Positions 1 to 6,701 are shown, counted from the first letter of the stretch. The stretch: 10,123 nucleotides of DNA from Gammaproteobacteria bacterium (GCA_026982215.1 JALSHN010000364.1:1-10123); one strand, 5' to 3'. Program-made: numbers and translations. The notes: generated by a model not told the origin, from the letters alone.

Positions 1-692
1 GGTTGGAGCCCCTGCGCCAGGCGGGGATGGGCCGCAAGGCTCCGGGACAGGTGCCCCAGTGTCCGCCCCAGTCGCGGCGCCGAGATCCGGTAAAGGCGGG
101 TCACCACCCACCAGGCCAACCAGGCCGTACCCAGCACCAGGGCGAGGAATACCGTCAACCGTGCGGCCACCTGGGAGGCCAGGGCCAGCGAGGTGCCGAA
201 GGCGATCCCCGGCAGCAGATAAGCCGGGGCCCACAGGGCGGCGGAGAGGATGTTGATGGCGAGAAACTTGCCCGGCGACATGCCCATCATCCCGGCCACC
301 GCCGGGATGATGGGGCGCACCGGCCCGACGAAACGGCCGATGAAGATGCTCTTGCCACCGTGGCGGAGAAAGAAGGCCTCGCCGTGTGCGAGCATCTCCG
401 GGTGGCGATTGAAGGGCCACCAGCCGCGGATGCGGTCGCGAAAGTGATGCCCGATCCAGAAGCTCAGGCCGTCTCCCGCCACCGCGCCGAGGAAGGCCCA
501 TAGCAGGGTCTCCCCCAGCCCCAGCGCCCCGCTGCCCACCAGGGCACCGATGCCGAACATCAACACCGTCCCCGGGACGATCAGCCCCACCACCAACAGG
601 GACTCGCCCAAGGCGACGAGAAACACCGCAGCCCCGGCCCAGCCTGGGTTGTGCTGCACCCAGGCCAGGAGCTGATTCAGCCACGCCTCCAC
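1..692 (-). CDS. DedA-family membrane protein, C-terminus cut by window edge
   Basis: Read on the minus strand from a GTG at 692, giving 230 codons before the sequence runs out at base 1. The frame is rich in membrane segments. It carries DedA/VTT-family hallmarks: an E30 followed by a PG turn at residues 40-41 (LIVPGT), a GDGLSFWIGHHF block near 73-84, and GRFVGPVRPIIPAVAGMMGM near 119-138. DedA proteins sit in the inner membrane and are linked to lipid (undecaprenyl phosphate or phospholipid) transport and membrane-potential homeostasis; the exact substrate here is unknown. A final membrane segment (about 180-198) is followed by a basic, soluble stretch (RISAPRLGR...AHPRLAQGL). That resembles the linker of proteins in which DedA is fused to a PAP2 phosphatase or LssY-like domain, but the rest is outside the window. 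hemL ends 19 bases upstream. A GAGGA lies 16 bases before the GTG, rather far, so the start is uncertain, but no ATG is available in frame. Confidence 0.88.
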   Translation of the reverse strand, partial: MEAWLNQLLAWVQHNPGWAGAAVFLVALGESLLVVGLIVPGTVLMFGIGALVGSGALGLGETLLWAFLGAVAGDGLSFWIGHHFRDRIRGWWPFNRHPEMLAHGEAFFLRHGGKSIFIGRFVGPVRPIIPAVAGMMGMSPGKFLAINILSAALWAPAYLLPGIAFGTSLALASQVAARLTVFLALVLGTAWLAWWVVTRLYRISAPRLGRTLGHLSRSLAAHPRLAQGLQ

Positions 693-711
693 CGCCGGGG
701 CCCGGATGTCC

Positions 712-1995
712 TCAGAGGCCGGCGAACACCTCGGCAGCGGCGTCCAACGTCGCCTCGATCTCGCGTTCCGTATGGGCGCTGGAGACGAAACCGGCCTCGA
801 AGGCCGACGGCGCCAGGTACACCCCACGCTCCAGCATGCCGTGGAAGAACAGCTTGAAGCGGTCGATGTCGCAATTGGTGACCTGATAGAAATCGCGGAT
901 CTCGCGCGCCTCGGTGAAGAAGAAGCCGAACATGCCACCCACCACGTTGCTGGTCAGCGGGATGCCCGCCGCCCGGGCGCGTTCCTCCAATCCCTGGCAC
1001 AGGCGCTGCGCCAGCTCCTCCAGCCGCTGGTGGAAACCGGGCGTCTCGATGAGTTCCAGGGTAGCCAGGCCGGCGGCCATGGACACCGGGTTGCCGGAGA
1101 GGGTGCCGGCTTGGTAGACCGGACCGAGGGGGGCGAGCTGTTCCATGATCTCCCGCTTGCCGCCAAAGGCCCCTACCGGCAGGCCGCCGCCGATGACCTT
1201 GCCCAGGGTGGTGAGATCGGGGGTGACACGGTAACGGGCCTGAGCCCCACCCAAGGCAACGCGGAATCCGGTCATCACCTCGTCGAAGATCAGCACGCTT
1301 TCGTACTGGTCGCAGATCTCCCGCAGCCCTTCCAAAAAGCCGGGGACGGGGGGCACGCAGTTCATGTTGCCCGCCACCGGCTCGACGATGATGCAGGCGA
1401 TCTGGCCGCCGAAACGGGCAAAGGCGTCGCGCACTTGGTCGAGGTCGTTGTAGGTGAGGGTGAGGGTGTGTTCCGCCAGCGCCGCGGGCACCCCGGGCGA
1501 GGTGGGCACCCCCAAGGTCAGCGCCCCGGAACCGGCCTTCACCAGCAGGGAGTCGGCGTGGCCGTGGTAGCAGCCCTCGAATTTGACGATCTTGTCGCGA
1601 CCGGTGAAGCCGCGGGCCAGGCGGATGGCACTCATGGTGGCCTCGGTACCGGAATTGACCATGCGTACCATCTCCATGGACGGCATCAGCGCCGCCACTT
1701 TGTCGGCCATGTCCACCTCGATGGCGGTGGGGGCCCCGAACCCCAGGCCGTTTTCCATCACCTCGCGCACCCGCGCCAGGACCTGGGGGTGGGCATGGCC
1801 AACGATCATCGGCCCCCACGAACCCACGTAATCGATGTAACGGCGATCGTCTTCGTCGATGACGTAGGCGCCCTCGCCCCGTTTGAGGAACACCGGCTCG
1901 CCACCGACGCCGCGAAAGGCGCGCACCGGGGAATTCACCCCACCGGGGATGTGATGCTGGGCACGTTGGAACAGCTCATGGGAACGCGTGGTCAT
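712..1995 (-). CDS. hemL: Glutamate-1-semialdehyde 2,1-aminomutase
   Basis: This is a 427-residue PLP-dependent enzyme that converts glutamate-1-semialdehyde to 5-aminolevulinate, the committed precursor of heme, siroheme and other tetrapyrroles in the C5 pathway. It is cytosolic and usually a dimer. Length and sequence match the family throughout. The N-terminal block IPGGVNSPVRAF is at 16-27, SGTEATMSAIRLAR at 115-128, the cofactor aspartate block LIFDEVMTGFR at 235-245, and the Schiff-base lysine K266 is in TTLGKVIGGGLPVGAFGG. The start ATG follows an AGGAT seven bases upstream. The gene begins 12 bases after the thiE stop, so it is probably the third gene of a thiD-thiE-hemL transcript, an arrangement known from other gammaproteobacteria. 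No truncation or missing residue is visible. Confidence 0.98.
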   Translation of the reverse strand: MTTRSHELFQRAQHHIPGGVNSPVRAFRGVGGEPVFLKRGEGAYVIDEDDRRYIDYVGSWGPMIVGHAHPQVLARVREVMENGLGFGAPTAIEVDMADKVAALMPSMEMVRMVNSGTEATMSAIRLARGFTGRDKIVKFEGCYHGHADSLLVKAGSGALTLGVPTSPGVPAALAEHTLTLTYNDLDQVRDAFARFGGQIACIIVEPVAGNMNCVPPVPGFLEGLREICDQYESVLIFDEVMTGFRVALGGAQARYRVTPDLTTLGKVIGGGLPVGAFGGKREIMEQLAPLGPVYQAGTLSGNPVSMAAGLATLELIETPGFHQRLEELAQRLCQGLEERARAAGIPLTSNVVGGMFGFFFTEAREIRDFYQVTNCDIDRFKLFFHGMLERGVYLAPSAFEAGFVSSAHTEREIEATLDAAAEVFAGL

Positions 1996-2007
1996 GGGAT
2001 CGATCCT

Positions 2008-2643
2008 TCATCGGGTTGAATGTCGGCGGAACAGGCCGGCGAACTCGCGGGCGCGTGCGGTGATGTCCGACGCCCCGAACAGCCCTTCTATCACGGCCAC
2101 CGCCCGGGCACCGGCCTCGATGAGTGATCCGGCGTTGGCCACCGTGATGCCGCCGATGGCCACCACGGGCACGGCGAGTTCGAGGCGGGCGCGGCGCAAC
2201 AGCGAGACATCGGCCGACACCGCCTCGGGCTTGGTGGTGGAAGGGAAGAACCGGCCGAAGGCGACGTAATCAGCGCCTGCCTCCACCGCCCGGCGGGCCA
2301 GGCTGAGGCGATTATAGCAGGAGGCACCGATCACTGCGGCGCGCCCCAGGCGTGCCCGGGCGGCGGCGATGCTGGCGTCGTCCCGCCCCAGGTGCACTCC
2401 ATGGGCGTCGCAGGCGGCCGCCAGGGCGACATCGTCGTTGACCAGGAATAACGCCCCATGGGCACGGCACAGGGCGTTGAGCCGCAGCCCGGCCTCGAGG
2501 CGCGCCCCGGACTCACGGCTCTTGTCACGCAGCTGCACCACCCGGGCGCCGCCACGGAGGGCCTGGCGTACCTCCTCCAACAGCCGGGGAAGCTCGTTGA
2601 CCGGGGTGCGGGTGACGGCATAGAGACCGGCGACGGCGGTCAT
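2008..2643 (-). CDS. thiE: Thiamine-phosphate synthase
   Basis: This is a 211-residue TIM-barrel enzyme that joins hydroxymethylpyrimidine pyrophosphate to the thiazole phosphate, giving thiamine monophosphate and pyrophosphate. Family signatures are in order: QLRDKS (37-42), LVNDD (67-71), HGVHLGRDD (81-89), GASCYN (106-111), YVAFGRFFPSTTKP (126-139) and AIGGIT (162-167). QLRDKS, the DD pair and FGRFFPS correspond to diphosphate, Mg2+ and substrate contacts in characterised ThiE proteins. Length is typical for a stand-alone ThiE. The ATG follows the thiD stop directly with no spacer, so the two proteins are likely made in step and act at consecutive steps. hemL follows 12 bases downstream. 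Confidence 0.97.
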   Translation of the reverse strand: MTAVAGLYAVTRTPVNELPRLLEEVRQALRGGARVVQLRDKSRESGARLEAGLRLNALCRAHGALFLVNDDVALAAACDAHGVHLGRDDASIAAARARLGRAAVIGASCYNRLSLARRAVEAGADYVAFGRFFPSTTKPEAVSADVSLLRRARLELAVPVVAIGGITVANAGSLIEAGARAVAVIEGLFGASDITARAREFAGLFRRHSTR

Positions 2644-3441
2644 TCACTCCTCCTCTTGGGCCCAGAAGAAGCGGTTGGGGAGGTGCTGGCCCCGGCCGGG
2701 GCGGGTGGCATGCCGCAGGGCCTGCCAGGTGAATTCCTGGGCCTCGGCCACGGCGCGATACGGCTCCAGCCCGTGGGCGAGCAGGCCGGCGACGGCGGCG
2801 GCCAGGGTACAACCCGAGCCGTGATAACGATGGGGCAGTCGCGACCAAGTATAGCGTTCCAGGCAGCGCTGGTTGCCATAGAGGCGGTTGACCACCGTCT
2901 CCCCAGGCTCGTCGGCGCCGGTGAGCAACACGAAGCGCGCCCCCTGGGCCAACAGCGCCTGCGCGCAGGCATCCAGCCCATCGCTCTCGGGAACCAGCCG
3001 CCGTGCCTCGGCGGCGTTGGGGGTGAGCACGGTCACCTGCGGCAACATGCACCGCAACGCCGCCACCAGCTCCGCCTCCACCAGCGGGGTGCCATCACCG
3101 GCAGCCAACACCGGATCGAGCACCACCGGCAGTTCGGGATGGCGACGCAAAAGCCCGTGCACCGCCTCGGCCAGCGCCGCCGATCCCAACAGGCCGATCT
3201 TCACCGCCGCCACCGGAATATCCTCCAGCACGGCCTGCGCCTGCTCCAACACCGTCTCCGCCGGCAGGGGCGTCAACCGGTGTACCGTGCGTGTGTCCTG
3301 GACGGTGAGCACGGTGGCCACCGGGCAGGCGTGCGCCCCCATGGCCGCCAGGGCCTCGATGTCCGCCTGCAGACCAGCACCTCCGCTGGGATCCAGTCCG
3401 GACAGGCACAGTACCGCCGGGATCTCCGCCATCTCGTTCAT
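2644..3441 (-). CDS. thiD: Hydroxymethylpyrimidine / phosphomethylpyrimidine kinase
   Basis: This is a 265-residue ribokinase-fold enzyme that phosphorylates hydroxymethylpyrimidine (phosphate) to the pyrophosphate used by ThiE. Visible signatures are the N-terminal substrate loop SGLDPSGGAGLQAD (14-27), VVLDPVLAAGDG (106-117), LTPNAAEARRL (139-149), LLTGAD (172-177) and the C-terminal anion-hole motif HGSGCTLAAAVAG (207-219). Two starts are possible, the ATG at 3441 and another three codons later at 3432; neither has a strong ribosome site, and 3441 is kept as the longer form. The protein has no fused ThiE or TenA domain. It is first of the minus-strand thiD-thiE-hemL-DedA run and is divergent from yrfG across a 54-base spacer. 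No riboswitch is present in that spacer, unlike thiC in the same window. Confidence 0.96.
   Translation of the reverse strand: MNEMAEIPAVLCLSGLDPSGGAGLQADIEALAAMGAHACPVATVLTVQDTRTVHRLTPLPAETVLEQAQAVLEDIPVAAVKIGLLGSAALAEAVHGLLRRHPELPVVLDPVLAAGDGTPLVEAELVAALRCMLPQVTVLTPNAAEARRLVPESDGLDACAQALLAQGARFVLLTGADEPGETVVNRLYGNQRCLERYTWSRLPHRYHGSGCTLAAAVAGLLAHGLEPYRAVAEAQEFTWQALRHATRPGRGQHLPNRFFWAQEEE
2647..2655 (-). promoter_or_regulatory. thiE ribosome binding site inside the thiD coding end
   Basis: The last three sense codons of thiD are GAG GAG GAG (Glu-Glu-Glu). They contain AGGAGG, a full match to the 16S anti-Shine-Dalgarno core. It ends five bases before the thiE ATG, which itself directly follows the thiD TGA. 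The triple glutamate tail may exist because of this RNA function. The arrangement implies translational coupling or independent strong initiation of thiE. Confidence 0.8.
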
Positions 3442-3463
3442 CGTTCACTGCGTTTGTCCTTGG

Positions 3464-3496
3464 TGGCGGCGATTATAACGACTATGATCGCCGCCA
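3464..3496. repeat. 10-bp perfect inverted repeat in the thiD/yrfG spacer
   Basis: TGGCGGCGAT at 3464-3473 and its exact reverse complement at 3487-3496 are separated by 13 bases. The second arm ends on the A of the chosen yrfG ATG, and the spacer between arms contains the TATAAT-like box. It could be an operator for a dimeric regulator acting on both divergent genes, or an RNA hairpin at the yrfG start. GC-rich coding usage could also make it by chance. Confidence 0.5.
3472..3477 (-). promoter_or_regulatory. Candidate -10 box for thiD
   Basis: On the minus strand these bases read TATAAT, a perfect sigma-70 -10 element. Transcription would start near 3465 and leave a leader of about 24 bases before the thiD ATG at 3441. 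The -35 region 16-18 bases upstream is poor (GTCATG or shifted versions), so the promoter may be weak or activator dependent. The same bases read TATAAC on the plus strand (3474-3479), so a divergent yrfG promoter could overlap. This is a sequence-based guess. Confidence 0.4.
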
Positions 3497-4215
3497 TGAC
3501 GATTCCCCCCTGGCACTGCATCGACACCGTGTTGCTGGACATGGACGGCACCCTGCTGGATCTGCACTTCGACGACCATTTCTGGCAACACCACCTCCCG
3601 CGGCGCTACGCCGAGCGCTTCGGCATTCCCCTGGAACAGGCCCGGCGCCACCTCCAGGTCCGTTTCGACCGCGAGCGCGGCACCCTCAACTGGTATTGCC
3701 TCGATTACTGGTCCCGGGAGCTGGGGCTGGCGGTGGAACGCCTCAAACACGAGGTGGCCCATTTGATCCGCATCCACCCGGGGGTGATCCCCTTTCTGCG
3801 CGCCGCCGGGGCGGCCGGCAAGCGGCGGGTACTGGTCACCAATGCCCATTGGGCGGCTCTGGATCTGAAGCTGGCGCACACCGCGCTGCAGCGCCATCTG
3901 GATCACATCGTGGTGAGTCACGATCTGGGGCTACCCAAGGAGGACCCCCGGCTGTGGCGCCGGCTGCGCTCGGTGGTTCCCTACCAACCCGAACGCACGC
4001 TGCTGGTGGACGACAGCGAGGCGGTGCTGGATTCGGCGCGCCGTTATGGCATCCGCCACTTGCTCACCCTGCACCGCCCCTCTTCCCGCGGCCCACGGCG
4101 CGAGGGGCTGCGTTATCCGGCCATCGACGGCTTCGAGCAACTGCTGCCCATTACGCCTTCAGCCGCCGATGAGGCCGGTCATGCCGCCGACGATGAGGAT
4201 GGCCAACACCGCTGA
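3496..4215 (+). CDS. yrfG: HAD-family GMP/IMP nucleotidase, YrfG type
   Basis: This is a 239-residue haloacid dehalogenase-fold hydrolase. All four HAD motifs are present: DMDGT with D15 and D17 (nucleophile and acid), T115 in LVTNAH, K148 in LPKED, and the D172-D173 pair in LLVDDSEA. The pieces DTVLLDMDGTLLDL and TLNWYCLDYWSRELGL closely resemble Escherichia coli YrfG, which dephosphorylates purine monophosphates such as GMP and IMP. The start at 3496 is chosen because it gives an N-terminus like that of E. coli (a few residues, Trp, then the DTVLL strand); an in-frame ATG at 3484 is possible. No good ribosome site precedes either, so a short-leader or leaderless mRNA is possible. The last 17 or so residues (after LLPITPS) extend beyond the usual family end and lie opposite the end of a minus-strand gene. 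Confidence 0.92.
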   Translation: MTIPPWHCIDTVLLDMDGTLLDLHFDDHFWQHHLPRRYAERFGIPLEQARRHLQVRFDRERGTLNWYCLDYWSRELGLAVERLKHEVAHLIRIHPGVIPFLRAAGAAGKRRVLVTNAHWAALDLKLAHTALQRHLDHIVVSHDLGLPKEDPRLWRRLRSVVPYQPERTLLVDDSEAVLDSARRYGIRHLLTLHRPSSRGPRREGLRYPAIDGFEQLLPITPSAADEAGHAADDEDGQHR

Positions 4216-4329
4216 GACAGTGAACAACACCGTGGCCAGATAGGGGTGATCACCGCGCAAGCGCCAGCCCAGCCAGGCCAGGAGCAGGCAGACGAGGATC
4301 AACAGGACGATGACCCGGTTCATCCTCAT
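4159..4329 (-). CDS. Small membrane protein, 56 residues
   Basis: This encodes a 56-residue protein with two hydrophobic segments (about residues 5-22 and 32-50) joined by a short charged loop (RLRGDHP). It ends in a glycine-rich tail with GG-x-x-G-x-x-GG spacing. It is predicted to be a two-span inner membrane protein with both ends on the same side. The start at 4329 overlaps the stop of the Sel1-repeat gene as ATGA, so translation is probably coupled to that gene. A second ATG two codons later (4323) is possible, and a longer upstream start at 4353 is less likely. I do not recognise the family. Its last 57 bases lie opposite the end of yrfG. The coding case rests on the coherent membrane pattern and the coupled start. 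Confidence 0.7.
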   Translation of the reverse strand: MRMNRVIVLLILVCLLLAWLGWRLRGDHPYLATVLFTVSAVLAILIVGGMTGLIGG

Positions 4330-4970
4330 CGGTGTCCGTGTTCCTCCAACCACTGCCGGGCGGCCCGCCCGGCGGCCACCACCGCCTCCGGTTCCAGCTC
4401 CTGGGCCACCCGGTCACGGTGGCGCGGCGCCAGGGGGTCTCCCAGGGCGGCGGCGATGGAGAACCATTGGTAGGCCAGGGCGTCGTCGCGGGGCACACCC
4501 TGACCCATGGCGTAGCGGATGCCCAGGTTGTTGGCCGCCTCCGCCATCCCGGCTTCCGCCGCCCGGCGATACCACATCACCGACTGGGCGTAGTCCTGGG
4601 GCAGGCCGGCCTCGCCCTCGGCGAACATCTGCCCGAGATTGAAACAGGCCTCGGGGTGGCCGCGCTGGGCGGCGAGCTGGAACAGCAGCCGGGCCTGGGC
4701 GGGATCCCGCTGCACCCCCTCCCCCTGGAGGAACATCAATCCCAGGTTGAACTGGGCCGGGGGATAGCCGGCCCGGGCCGCCTGGGCGTACCACAGGGCC
4801 GCGGCCTCGGTGTCGCGCACCACCACCCGACCTTCGTCCAGCAATACCGCCAGGTTGTATTGCGCCCGCGGATCCCCGGCCTGGGCGGCGGCCTGCCAAT
4901 GGCGCAGGGCCTCGGCCACTTCGCCGGCCTGGTAGGCCGACAGTCCGGCCTCGAAACTCGCCTCGGTCAT
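4326..4970 (-). CDS. Sel1-like repeat (TPR-type) protein
   Basis: This 214-residue protein is built of helix-pair repeats. Four Sel1-like units are visible at about 37-72, 73-108, 109-145 and 146-181, each with the pattern (Y/F)NLG..(F/Y)..GEGV..D...A..WY..AA..G...A. A shorter TPR-like unit precedes them (3-36). Such repeats bind other proteins and act as scaffolds. There is no signal peptide or membrane segment, so it should be cytoplasmic, unlike the secreted Sel1 proteins of some bacteria. The start has a good ribosome site (GGAAGG five bases upstream). It forms a unit with the small membrane protein gene that overlaps its stop, and is divergent from the unknown gene at 5034. The partner and the process are unknown. 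Confidence 0.9.
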   Translation of the reverse strand: MTEASFEAGLSAYQAGEVAEALRHWQAAAQAGDPRAQYNLAVLLDEGRVVVRDTEAAALWYAQAARAGYPPAQFNLGLMFLQGEGVQRDPAQARLLFQLAAQRGHPEACFNLGQMFAEGEAGLPQDYAQSVMWYRRAAEAGMAEAANNLGIRYAMGQGVPRDDALAYQWFSIAAALGDPLAPRHRDRVAQELEPEAVVAAGRAARQWLEEHGHR

Positions 4971-5033
4971 GCTTGCCTTCCTTTCTCGGGCGTCTCAGTG
5001 TATCAATTCGCCCCATTTCGAGGTAAATCCATC

Positions 5034-5489
5034 ATGTCCCCCGTTTCCCACCTGATCAACGCCAAGGGCCGGCTGGAGATCCGCGAACTGCTGGGGTCTC
5101 CGGTGGTAAGCGATTGGCGCCAGGCCGATGCCGCCCTGAAACGGGCGGTGAAGATGTTGTTGCTCACCCGCCCGGACCTGCTGGCCAACTACTTCCACCC
5201 CGAGGCCTGGGGTCGGATCCAGACCCTGCCGCGCCCCGACCAGGCACGCATCGTCCTCGCTGCCTTCAAGGCGGTGGTGGTGGAGGAAAACGGCGTGCCG
5301 GAGATCACGCATTGGGCCCAGGCGTTGTTCTATATGAACACCCGCGATCCGCGGTTCATCAATCTGGCGGAGACCTGGTCGGCCGCCCATCCCGAGCAAT
5401 GCCCCTATCCCTTGCGCCGCAAGCACGGCACGCGCCTGCTGGGTGACTGGGGCCTCACCGCGGACGAAAGTCCAGACAGATCGAGTTGA
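5034..5489 (+). CDS. Hypothetical protein, 151 residues
   Basis: I do not recognise this protein. The ATG at 5034 has GAGGT nine bases upstream. The product appears soluble and mostly helical. Helical stretches are likely at about 14-21 (LEIRELLG), 30-53 (QADAALKRAVKMLLLTRPDL) and 68-83. Then comes a distinctive segment, ITHWAQALFYMNTRDPRFINLAETW (91-115), and a basic tail with CPYPLRRKHGTR. It has no signal peptide, no membrane segment and one cysteine (C123). It is divergent from the Sel1-repeat gene over 63 bases, and its last 35 bases lie opposite the end of msrB. Base and codon use match the neighbours, with no sign of recent transfer. The coding case rests on the ribosome site, the uninterrupted frame and a protein-like composition. 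Confidence 0.75.
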   Translation: MSPVSHLINAKGRLEIRELLGSPVVSDWRQADAALKRAVKMLLLTRPDLLANYFHPEAWGRIQTLPRPDQARIVLAAFKAVVVEENGVPEITHWAQALFYMNTRDPRFINLAETWSAAHPEQCPYPLRRKHGTRLLGDWGLTADESPDRSS

Positions 5490-5850
5490 TGCAAAAGCGC
5501 AGGCCGGTGGGTGGGGGGCCGTCCTCGAACACATGCCCGAGATGGGCCCGGCAGCGGTGACAGAGGACCTCCACCCGCCGCATCCCATGGGAGAGGTCCA
5601 GACGGGTCTCCAGGGCATCGGTGTCCAGGGGGGCGGTGAAACTGGGCCAGCCGGAGCCGGAATCGAATTTGGCCGCGGCATCGAACAACGCCGCGCCACA
5701 ACAGACGCAGTGATACACCCCCGGGCGTTTTTCGTGCACCCACCGCCCGGTGAACGGGGGCTCGGTCCCCCCCTGGCGGCACACGCGAAATTGTTCCGGG
5801 GTGAGGCGCCGCTGCCACTCTTCTTCGCTCAGTCGCCATGCCTCGCTCAT
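5455..5850 (-). CDS. msrB: Peptide methionine-(R)-S-oxide reductase
   Basis: This 131-residue enzyme reduces methionine-R-sulfoxide in oxidised proteins. Matching blocks are GTEPPFTGRWVHEKRPGVYHC (28-48), FDSGSGWPSF (62-71), LSHGMRRVEVLC (86-97), HLGHVFEDGPPPTGLRFCINS (103-123). The structural zinc is held by two CxxC pairs (CVCC 48-51 and CHRC 97-100). The catalytic cysteine is C120 in RFCINS. The usual resolving cysteine found in E. coli-type MsrB (SGCGWPSF) is serine here (S66), so recycling probably uses another residue, C24 or C125. There is no signal peptide, so it is cytosolic. The start overlaps the stop of the methyltransferase gene as ATGA, implying coupled translation. The 3' end overlaps the convergent unknown gene by 35 bases. 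Confidence 0.97.
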   Translation of the reverse strand: MSEAWRLSEEEWQRRLTPEQFRVCRQGGTEPPFTGRWVHEKRPGVYHCVCCGAALFDAAAKFDSGSGWPSFTAPLDTDALETRLDLSHGMRRVEVLCHRCRAHLGHVFEDGPPPTGLRFCINSICLDFRPR

Positions 5851-6701
5851 TCGCCACCTCTCGCGTTCAGGGCCACGATGTAGACCACCCAGGCTTCTTG
5901 ATTCTCCATCCGTTCCACCCGCTGGTAGCGGCCGGTGGGGCTGAGGTATTCCTCGTCCTCCCCCTCCTCGAACACTTCGTTGTAGAACCGCACCTCGGCG
6001 AAACCGGCCTCATGGAGCAGGTCCCGCAATTCCGGCAGCGTCCACAGCCGCCAGTGGTAACTGAAGGCCTGCTCCAGTCGCGAACCATCGGGGAATTCAA
6101 AGTGGATGTGGGCCAACATGTGATGGCTGAGGACATCGAACTCCGCCTGTTCCCAATAGTAGAAGATGCCGCTGTCGTCCACCTCGCGCACGTCCTCGGC
6201 CACGTCCCAGGTGGCGGTGCCGCCCAACAGGTCCAGCACCAGCAGACCTCGAGGAGCCAACTGATTGCGGGCGTGGCGGAAGTAGTCCAGCAGCGCCGAG
6301 CGCCGCTGCAAGGCGCAGAAGGAGAAATTCAGCGCGCAGACGATGTCTGCCCCGGGGGTTTCCACCTGACGCACGTCCCCCTGCAACAAGGTCACCCGGC
6401 GCATCACCGACGGCCCCAGTCGGGGAAGGTTGTGTACCCGCCCCCATTCCAACGGCTCGGGGTCCAGGTCCACCCCCCAGGCGCGTCGGCGGGGGTGGGA
6501 GGCGCTCCAGGTGGCGGCCAGCCAGGCGGTGCCACAGAAGTCCTCGCGCAAGGTCCGTGGCCTGGCCCGGGCGCCGAAGGCCTCGCGATAGAATTGTTCC
6601 AGCAGCGCCACCTCCAGCTCGGGGTTCTGCACCGCCCGCTGGTAGAGTTCGTAACGGTCGGCCAACGCGGCCTGAGAGAGGCGGCGTTTCCGGCGCGCCA
6701 T
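5847..6701 (-). CDS. Class I SAM-dependent methyltransferase
   Basis: This 284-residue protein has a Rossmann-type SAM-binding domain. Motif I is LREDFCGTAWLAATW (51-65), the motif II acidic end is GVDLDP (76-81), a GDV at 108-110 fits the next motif, and DIVCALNFSFCAL (119-131) fits motif IV. A basic N-terminus (ARRKRRLSQ) and the phrase DRYELYQRAVQNPELE precede the domain. The C-terminal half includes an acidic stretch (FEEGEDEEYLSP, 244-255). The EDFCGT form of motif I and the NFSF motif suggest a small-molecule or lipid-type methyltransferase rather than a DNA one, but the substrate cannot be read from the sequence. The start overlaps the DUF1820 gene stop as TGATG, and the stop overlaps msrB as ATGA, so the three are very likely co-translated. 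Confidence 0.87.
   Translation of the reverse strand: MARRKRRLSQAALADRYELYQRAVQNPELEVALLEQFYREAFGARARPRTLREDFCGTAWLAATWSASHPRRRAWGVDLDPEPLEWGRVHNLPRLGPSVMRRVTLLQGDVRQVETPGADIVCALNFSFCALQRRSALLDYFRHARNQLAPRGLLVLDLLGGTATWDVAEDVREVDDSGIFYYWEQAEFDVLSHHMLAHIHFEFPDGSRLEQAFSYHWRLWTLPELRDLLHEAGFAEVRFYNEVFEEGEDEEYLSPTGRYQRVERMENQEAWVVYIVALNARGGE

Noticed and set aside
677..1819. Minus-strand open frame inside hemL in another frame (380 codons)
   Set aside because: Runs within hemL in a shifted frame, with repeated G/R/P-rich sequence; hemL itself is complete and certain.
706..2019. Long plus-strand open frame opposite hemL (437 codons)
   Set aside because: Antisense shadow of hemL, with no ribosome site or recognisable domain; composition is rich in G, H and D as expected for a mirror frame.
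2458..3483. Upstream in-frame extension of yrfG across thiD and part of thiE
   Set aside because: The frame is open by chance across the antisense thiD and thiE genes. YrfG similarity begins only after the ATG at 3496.
4971..5033. Promoters in the spacer between the Sel1 gene and the unknown gene
   Set aside because: Weak matches such as TTTACC with GATACA or TACACT on the minus strand score only three or four of six for the -10, with nothing better on the plus strand; not enough to annotate.
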